Shown: in pieces, positions 58,609 to 64,000 of the stretch | Layout of the letters: each line of letters starts with the position of its first letter | How positions within the stretch are numbered: the first letter of the stretch is position 1 | Assembly (NCBI GenBank): GCA_031292625.1 | Contig: JARLGU010000001.1 | Coordinates: 1 to 64,000, forward strand | Source of the DNA: Capsulimonadaceae bacterium | GTDB lineage: Bacteria; Armatimonadota; Armatimonadia; Armatimonadales; Capsulimonadaceae | Direction: 5' to 3' | DNA length: 64,000 bases | Notes under the pieces: generated by a model | What the model was told of the DNA's origin: nothing | Database searches by the model: none | The model's input: only the letters and a program-made list of their open reading frames with translations | Position numbers and translations under genes: made by a program

Positions 58609-59613
58609 TTGACCACTATTACGGACATTGCGAACGAATGCGGAACCTCGATTACGACGGTCTCAAAGGTTCTCAACGGCAACGATCGCAAGATTGGCAG
58701 CGCGACGAAGGCGCGCGTAAACGAGGCAATCGCGCGACTGGGGTACAAGCCGAATGCGGCCGCGCGGGGCTTGCGTAAACAACGTGCGAATTGTATTGGC
58801 ATCTGCATGCGTGCGCATCAGGTGAGCACCGAATACTTCGCGATGATTATTGATGCGCTGCTCGACGAAGCCGCAAGACTCGGACAGGGCCTCATGCTGT
58901 TTTCGTCATCTCCTGGACGGCAGGACGATCCTCAGCGGCTCATGTTCGCCGATGGCCGGTGCGACGGGTTGCTTTTCTTGAGCGAACCGGATACGCGCGT
59001 GGTGGAGGCTCTCAACAGGGTCGGCGTTCCCGCAGTCGCTTTGCATGATGGAGCTTTGCCAAGCGGCGCCAGCTCGATCGATGTCGATAATGTGCAGATC
59101 GGATACGATACGACAAAATACCTGCTCGGGCTTGGGCATCGGAAAATCGTATTTCTTAATACTTCGACGGATCGCCCGTATGGAGAGCAGCGTTGCCAAG
59201 GGTATCGGCGGGCGATGACCGAGGCTGCCCTGAAAGCCGTTTCGTTTGGGGACAGAGCGCATGCGGTGGATGCATACGAGTTCGCACTGCAAATCGCAGA
59301 CAATCCGCAGCAAGTGACTGCGATCATCACCGTGACGGATAATGCCGCCCTTCGAGTACTGCTGGCATTTGCCGCCCGAGGAATGCGAGTTCCGGAAGAT
59401 ATGTCGGTCGTGGGGATCGATGGTCTATTCGCCGGGGAGATTTCCGTGCCGCCGCTGACAACGATGAGTCAGAGGCCGCGAGAGCTTGCGATAGCGGCAA
59501 TGAGGGCTTTGCTCGATCGGATCGAACACCCGGGATTGCCTGCCGCCCATGTTAAGTGGGAGGCGCAACTTGTCGTACGAGCCTCGGCCGGTCCGCCTCG
59601 GAAAGTATCGTAG
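58609..59613 (+). CDS. LacI-family transcriptional regulator, module 3
   Basis: 334 residues. N-terminal LacI helix-turn-helix and hinge (TITDIANECGTSITTVSKVL, NGNDRKIGSATKARVNEAIA, RLGYKPNAAARGLRKQ), then a PBP-like effector domain with CIGICMRAHQVSTEYFAMII, YDTTKYLLGLGHRKIVFLNT and PEDMSVVGIDGLFAGEISVP. It begins with TTG (58609) in place of ATG: the next residues TTITDIA fit the family start exactly and GAGG lies upstream, which decides it. First gene of module 3; the pseudopilin follows after 27 bases, so they are almost surely co-transcribed. Effector unknown, presumably a sugar from the substrate of the following hydrolases. Confidence 0.93.
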   Translation: MTTITDIANECGTSITTVSKVLNGNDRKIGSATKARVNEAIARLGYKPNAAARGLRKQRANCIGICMRAHQVSTEYFAMIIDALLDEAARLGQGLMLFSSSPGRQDDPQRLMFADGRCDGLLFLSEPDTRVVEALNRVGVPAVALHDGALPSGASSIDVDNVQIGYDTTKYLLGLGHRKIVFLNTSTDRPYGEQRCQGYRRAMTEAALKAVSFGDRAHAVDAYEFALQIADNPQQVTAIITVTDNAALRVLLAFAARGMRVPEDMSVVGIDGLFAGEISVPPLTTMSQRPRELAIAAMRALLDRIEHPGLPAAHVKWEAQLVVRASAGPPRKVS

Positions 59614-59640
59614 TGGGAATGCGTTTGAAGGGACATAATA

Positions 59641-60513
59641 ATGAACCATAAGGCGTTTACGCTTATAGAATTACTTATTGTTATCGCTATTATTGCGATA
59701 CTCGCTGCTATATTGTTTCCGGTGTTCGCAACCGCGCGGGAAAAGGCCAGGCAGTCCGCCTGCTTGTCGAATCTGAAGCAGATCGGGCTTGCCTACACGC
59801 AGTACGAGCAGGACTACGACGAAACCGTGCCGTGCGGAGACAATAAGGACGGTTACGGGTCCGGTTGGGCTGGGCAGATCTACCCGTATGTGAAGAGCAC
59901 GCAGGTCTTCTTATGTCCTGACGACTCGCTGCCGGGTGATGTGATCTCTTATGCTGCCAACGCCAACATGGTCGGCTATTCCAGCACTCCGGCGCCGCTT
60001 CCTGCTCTGGTATCGAAGATGACATCGCCGTCAAAAACGGTGATGCTCTTCGAGGTCAATGGCTGCAACACGACGGGGTCAGCGTGGACGATCGTGACCG
60101 ACAATCGCGATTCGCCCGTGGGGATCGGCCGCGACGGCCTTACGGACCTTCAAGGTCAAAACTCCAACGTAAGCGGTTCGCAGTGTGCAACCTGCATGAA
60201 ATACCAAACCGGCCTTCTTGCCAATATCTGTATTGCCGACGTCACCTCTCCGTGCGATCGGACTGGTTCAACCATTACGGGCAGTAACTCTTTTTACGCA
60301 AGCATCGCCGGCGTCCACGGGGGCGGAGCGTGCTATCTCATGGCCGATTGCCATGCGAAGTGGCTCATGCCTAATCAAGTAGCCGCGGGAGCCGATGCGA
60401 TGCTCGCCGGAACGGACTATCCGTCAACCTGTCCAGGCTATGTGGACAGCCGTGCGCCGTCAGTCGATTGCTCGACTCCGGTCGCCTATTCAGCGACTTT
60501 CGCCCTCCGGTGA
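59641..60513 (+). CDS. Cys-rich pseudopilin-like secreted protein, module 3
   Basis: 290 residues. Very short leader (MNHKA) then [65 protein letters not shown] and the signature H-X9-DC in [16 protein letters not shown]. Twelve Cys, 11 in positions matching the module 2 protein, including CATC (CxxC) and SPCDRT. GGGACATAATAATG is the start context; the ribosome site is weak (AGGGAC). It is 27 bases after the LacI gene and 53 before the hydrolase, the tightest of the three modules. Processing by a prepilin peptidase is expected; function unknown. Confidence 0.9.
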   Translation: MNHKAFTLIELLIVIAIIAILAAILFPVFATAREKARQSACLSNLKQIGLAYTQYEQDYDETVPCGDNKDGYGSGWAGQIYPYVKSTQVFLCPDDSLPGDVISYAANANMVGYSSTPAPLPALVSKMTSPSKTVMLFEVNGCNTTGSAWTIVTDNRDSPVGIGRDGLTDLQGQNSNVSGSQCATCMKYQTGLLANICIADVTSPCDRTGSTITGSNSFYASIAGVHGGGACYLMADCHAKWLMPNQVAAGADAMLAGTDYPSTCPGYVDSRAPSVDCSTPVAYSATFALR

Positions 60514-60566
60514 TTGGGACGGCTGGCTGATCTTGTCTTGGTGTTTTTTCGGGGAGGGAGCGGTTT

Positions 60567-63374
60567 ATGGGAAAGGTTTGGGGGACACTGCTTTGCGTTG
60601 CAGCGGCGATCTTCGTGGAAGGGTTTTCGTATGCGACGGATTATGATGCAAATCTGTCACAAATCTCACAGAGTGCTGAATGGTCGTTTGATGGCTGGGG
60701 TTTCAAATTGGCGTCAGGTTCGCTCGCGTGCACGCCGACTGGCGACAACTCCCTGGCAGTCTGGAAGGCCGTTCCGATGGGACGTTCGGTCGTGGTGACT
60801 GCCACGGTCACTCCCGGATCGGCCACAGGAAGCCGTTGGGGAAAGGCGGGGATCGGGATCTATGATAATTCAGACAATTATTGGGCCTTGGTTCTCCTCC
60901 AATCGCCGGCGGATGCAGGCGGGAAGCGAACGGTCGAACTGAGCGAGATGCTCGGCGGGCAGTGGCAAGCTCAGGCGGGCGGCAAGAGTAAACTGACCGT
61001 TGTTGCCGCTACTGGCGGCTTCGAGTGGAAGACAGGGGAGGCGTACACGCTGAGGATCGAACTGGGCGGCGGGCAAATCAGCGGCGAGGTCGATCAAGCG
61101 GGCGAAGTGCGCTGCCGGCGCGTCATGAAAACCGATGCGCCTGCGGTGCTTTTCGGTCGTCCCATCGTCGAGGCGGGCGGCTTATCGATGGAAGCGCGCG
61201 ACTTGAACGCCCGTGTCGATTCCGTCGTGCTCGACCCGAACGTTGCAATTGTGCCGTATCGTTCGGCTTCTGGGAGTCTGCCCGGCGGGCATGCGACCGG
61301 CTTTTTTCATGTCGGGACAATCAGTGCCCGCTCGTGGCTGGTCGATCCGTTTGGGAAGCTGACCTTCGCCCGCGGTGTAGACTGGGTGACGTATGGTGGG
61401 GTTGGCGGCCGCTATGGCCGAGCCGCATCGGAGAAATTCGGATCGTCTGTTGACTGGAGCGTCGCAGAAACCGGCAGGCTGCGCACATGGGGCTTCAATA
61501 CGCTTGGCGACGGCTGCTCTTCGGTGACGTACCACAGAGGACTGGCCCACACCAAAGATCTGGCGTTGGGGGCGGGCTTCGCAGCGATCGCCGCAATTGT
61601 GCCCAAATTGGCTGGCGCGGGTTTCCCTGACGTGTTCGATGCGAGGTTCGCGCAGTATTGCGATCTGCGTGCTCGGACGGTTTGCGGAGAATGCCGGAAT
61701 GATCCATGGCTTATGGGGTATTTCATTGATAACGAACTGGACTGGTATGGCTGGCGGCAAGCGCCGGCGGATCTAGGACTAGCGTACGCCGCTTGGCGTT
61801 GCGGCGCCGACCATGCTTGTAAACGGGCGCTGGTCGAACACTTGCGAAAATCGTACGGTTCTGATATCGGCAAGTTGAACGCTGATTTTGGGACCGCCTA
61901 TTCCAGCTTCGACGACCTGCTTGCGTCCACGACGCCAGGGTTCGCCGCCGGCGGCCGTCCGGCCGGAGCTCTCCGCGATTTCGTTGGCTTGGCTGCCGAA
62001 CGATACTTCGTGACGGCGTCGGCCGCTATTCGCAAGTACGATCCGAATCATATGGTCTTAGGCTGCCGGTTTCAGCGACGCGCACCGGATATCGTGTGGA
62101 AGGCAGCAGGCGAGACGTGTAATATCGTGAGCGTAAATATGTATCCGCATATCGATCTCGCAGGCGGACGCGCTCCGGAGGTTGTCGACACGCTAACGGC
62201 CGACTTCGCGCTTTGCGGCCGCCCAATCATCGTCAGCGAGTGGAGTTTCCCGGCGCGCGATGCAGTCGATAGCAAGGGGACGCCGATTCCATCGACGCGC
62301 GGCGCGGGAATGCGGGTCGACACGCAGTCCCAGCGGGCGGAATGCTATCGGATTATGCAGGGGACGCTTTCCTCTTTGCCGTTTGTCGTTGGATCGGACT
62401 ATTTCATGTTTGCGGATGAGCCCGCAGCCGGTTGCAGCTCGTCGTTTCCGGAGAATTGCAACTACGGTCTTGTCAATGAGGCGGACACGCCATACGCGGA
62501 GGTCGTCGCTGCCGCAACTCAAGTCAACACGGCCAGTACTCTCGTTCACGCCGGGCGAATCTCCGCGCCTATTCCCGCGACACGATCTATTCCAATGCCA
62601 GGTTCCGTCGGTTCGGCCAAGGGGAAGCAGGTGAGGTTATCGTCGTCGCCGGACGGCGTCGTGATCGACAACGGCGTTTTGCGTCTTACGATGAACCGGC
62701 CACATGGGACGATCTTTGACACGGTTGCATTGTGCACGCCGACCGGCGCAATCCAGGCGGGCTCGTATTCACCGATGCTAAACTTGATACTCCCGACTGG
62801 TGATGTCTGGCTGAGCCCGGATCGGATTAGCGCCGTTTCGCTGGTCAAAAGCAGCGTGAACGCGGTAATCATGGACGTCACCGCCGAGCGTGATCCTTCA
62901 AACACCGTCGGCTATGCGTGTTGTTGCCGGATTGAAGCGCGCGCTGGCGAGCCGTTTTTCAGATCACGGCTCTTATGGATCCGCAATACGAACGAAAACG
63001 AACTTGCGATCAGGCGCTATTTTCACAGTGCGCGATCGTCGTTCGAAGCATGCGAAAAGCCAAGTTCCGAGGTCGACGATTGGCTTGGGAGCGACGCGTG
63101 GCGCAGCAAGGACTCCTCGATCGAGTTTCGGGTTGCGGCGGCGGAAAACGATGGTCGAATGAGCATCGGCTTTTCGACCGATCGAAGCGGCGTCGAGCAT
63201 CCGGATTGCGCAAGAACAATTGATGTTGTGCTCAATCCCGGCGACATTTGGCGCAGTTCGGAAAATCAGCCTGATATTCTAATCGGCGCATCGGCGCGTC
63301 CCGGCAAAGAACCTGCGTCCGCAGCGCAAACGGTCGCAATGTGGCGCTCTCTCTACGAGGCGCGGAATAAATAG
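60567..63374 (+). CDS. Secreted clan GH-A glycoside hydrolase, agarase-like, module 3
   Basis: 935 residues. Export signal (VWGTLLCVAAAIFVEGFSYA), a concanavalin-like N-terminal beta domain (about 30-215), then a barrel that starts SWLVDPFGKLTFARGVDWVT, the pattern of GH50/GH86-type beta-agarases and relatives. Probable acid/base Glu390 is in YFIDNELDWYG; probable nucleophile Glu558 in IIVSEWSFPA. The 280-residue C-terminal beta domain (LRLTMNRPHGTIFDTVALCT, RSRLLWIRNTNENELAIRRY) is all-beta. Substrate plausibly a galactan or related marine/plant polymer; not certain. Start has GGAGGGAG about 8 bases upstream. Followed after 13 bases by the GH43-like gene. Confidence 0.83.
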   Translation: MGKVWGTLLCVAAAIFVEGFSYATDYDANLSQISQSAEWSFDGWGFKLASGSLACTPTGDNSLAVWKAVPMGRSVVVTATVTPGSATGSRWGKAGIGIYDNSDNYWALVLLQSPADAGGKRTVELSEMLGGQWQAQAGGKSKLTVVAATGGFEWKTGEAYTLRIELGGGQISGEVDQAGEVRCRRVMKTDAPAVLFGRPIVEAGGLSMEARDLNARVDSVVLDPNVAIVPYRSASGSLPGGHATGFFHVGTISARSWLVDPFGKLTFARGVDWVTYGGVGGRYGRAASEKFGSSVDWSVAETGRLRTWGFNTLGDGCSSVTYHRGLAHTKDLALGAGFAAIAAIVPKLAGAGFPDVFDARFAQYCDLRARTVCGECRNDPWLMGYFIDNELDWYGWRQAPADLGLAYAAWRCGADHACKRALVEHLRKSYGSDIGKLNADFGTAYSSFDDLLASTTPGFAAGGRPAGALRDFVGLAAERYFVTASAAIRKYDPNHMVLGCRFQRRAPDIVWKAAGETCNIVSVNMYPHIDLAGGRAPEVVDTLTADFALCGRPIIVSEWSFPARDAVDSKGTPIPSTRGAGMRVDTQSQRAECYRIMQGTLSSLPFVVGSDYFMFADEPAAGCSSSFPENCNYGLVNEADTPYAEVVAAATQVNTASTLVHAGRISAPIPATRSIPMPGSVGSAKGKQVRLSSSPDGVVIDNGVLRLTMNRPHGTIFDTVALCTPTGAIQAGSYSPMLNLILPTGDVWLSPDRISAVSLVKSSVNAVIMDVTAERDPSNTVGYACCCRIEARAGEPFFRSRLLWIRNTNENELAIRRYFHSARSSFEACEKPSSEVDDWLGSDAWRSKDSSIEFRVAAAENDGRMSIGFSTDRSGVEHPDCARTIDVVLNPGDIWRSSENQPDILIGASARPGKEPASAAQTVAMWRSLYEARNK

Positions 63375-63387
63375 CGATATCAACATC

Positions 63388-64000
63388 ATGCAAACACGTC
63401 TTTCCAATTCTCCGCTTATCGATCGTTTATTGCCAGCGCCGCGAACGGCTCTGTTCGGCATGGACGGTTACTATGTCTGGTGTCCGTCCATGATCCGGGC
63501 CGAGGGATGCTATCACCTGTTCGCCTCGCGCTGGCCCTCCCACGGCGAAAGCGGACAGGAGGATTTGAGCGGCTATCGCCTCGCAAGCGAAGTGGTGCAC
63601 GCGGTTTCGGATTCGCCCGTGGGGCCGTTTCAGTTCGAGTCCGTGGCGCTTTCCGGTCGCGGCGCCGGCAATTGGGACGCACAAATGTGCCACAATCCGA
63701 AGATCTTGCGGTGCGGGGATTTATTCGTTCTTTTCTATCTCGGCAGCGATTCTCCGACCGGGCTTCGCAAGATCGGCATTGCGACCGCCCGCTCTCCCTA
63801 TGGCCCCTGGGAGCGGCGCTCTTCCGCGCTCGAACTGACGCCCGATGCCAACAATCCGGCTCCGCTCGCTTTCGACGACGGCTCGATAATGCTCGCATTT
63901 CGCGATGAAAAGCTACGCATGCATATCGCCCGCGCGCCTCGTCTCGATGGTCCGTATACGATCACATCGTTCGATATTTACCCGCAGGCGAAGCTTGAAG
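63388..64000 (+). CDS. Five-bladed beta-propeller glycosidase (GH43/GH130-like), N-terminal part
   Basis: Open from ATG at 63388 to the window end, 204 codons. WCPSMIRAEGCYHLFASRWP is the first blade with the candidate catalytic Asp/Glu region upstream (FGMDGYYVWCPS), HNPKILRCGDLFVLFYLGSD is the second, and IGIATARSPYGPWERRSSAL, then NNPAPLAFDDGSIMLAFRDE, the next two. This is the propeller pattern of GH43/GH130/GH117-type enzymes. No signal peptide. It starts 13 bases after the agarase-like hydrolase and so is a fourth gene of module 3, perhaps trimming the oligosaccharides made by that enzyme. Truncated by the window end. Confidence 0.75.
   Translation, partial: MQTRLSNSPLIDRLLPAPRTALFGMDGYYVWCPSMIRAEGCYHLFASRWPSHGESGQEDLSGYRLASEVVHAVSDSPVGPFQFESVALSGRGAGNWDAQMCHNPKILRCGDLFVLFYLGSDSPTGLRKIGIATARSPYGPWERRSSALELTPDANNPAPLAFDDGSIMLAFRDEKLRMHIARAPRLDGPYTITSFDIYPQAKLE

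Overview
Genomic context. The window (about 58-60% GC by eye, densely coded on both strands) looks like chromosome from a member of Armatimonadota, probably a Capsulimonas-like soil or plant-surface degrader. This is inference. It rests on five secreted 'prepilin N-terminus' proteins with the signature [20 protein letters not shown], glycoside hydrolases paired with their own GntR or LacI regulators, DUF6785-type membrane proteins, and ordinary single-copy housekeeping genes (uvrB, glyS, serC, pyrE, rnhA, dgt, rnpB). No tRNA, rRNA, CRISPR array, prophage or insertion sequence was found.

Layout. 1-4230 (minus): surface-polysaccharide genes (HAD phosphatase, two GT2 glycosyltransferases, a methyltransferase, a membrane protein cut by the window edge). 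4265-4672 (minus): RNase P RNA. 4835-10392 (plus): module 1, GntR regulator, pseudopilin, clan GH-A glycoside hydrolase. 10536-13227 (plus): small membrane protein, Nudix hydrolase, two tandem pseudopilins. 13361-19838: uvrB, a lipoprotein, a eukaryotic-type glycogen branching enzyme, a His-rich secreted protein. 19901-22966: AraC regulator divergent from two medium-chain dehydrogenases. 23004-29706 (minus): module 2. 30016-35645: serC, pyrE, a PhyH-family oxygenase, a PNPOx-fold protein, rnhA, cutA. 35910-41062 (minus): sigma factor, HTH-like protein, and a giant ImmA/IrrE-UvrD-PD-(D/E)XK fusion. 41234-46859: glyS, dgt, ankyrin protein, nitronate monooxygenase, secreted protein. 47241-57703: alpha-galactosidase, alpha/beta hydrolase, TPR protein, DUF6785 membrane protein, a decayed GH29 fucosidase, a Met/His-rich secreted protein, a toroid-type protein. 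57781-64000: XRE regulator and module 3 (LacI regulator, pseudopilin, GH-A hydrolase, partial GH43/GH130-like propeller enzyme).

How the genes work together. Two candidate systems stand out. First, one cassette occurs three times: a sugar-sensing regulator with a consensus sigma-70 promoter (TTGACA-N17), then one pseudopilin, then one very large secreted GH-A hydrolase. This suggests a substrate-induced degradation unit in which a pilin-like protein is a standard partner of the enzyme, somewhat as SusCD is in Bacteroidota. Second, the sigma/HTH/metallopeptidase-helicase operon has an 11-bp perfect inverted repeat around its own promoter. It looks like a self-controlled DNA-damage or anti-invader system of the IrrE/DdrO type, with sensor protease and helicase fused in one chain. 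A dispersed repeat of about 200-230 bp occurs five times in four intergenic regions and is also unexplained.
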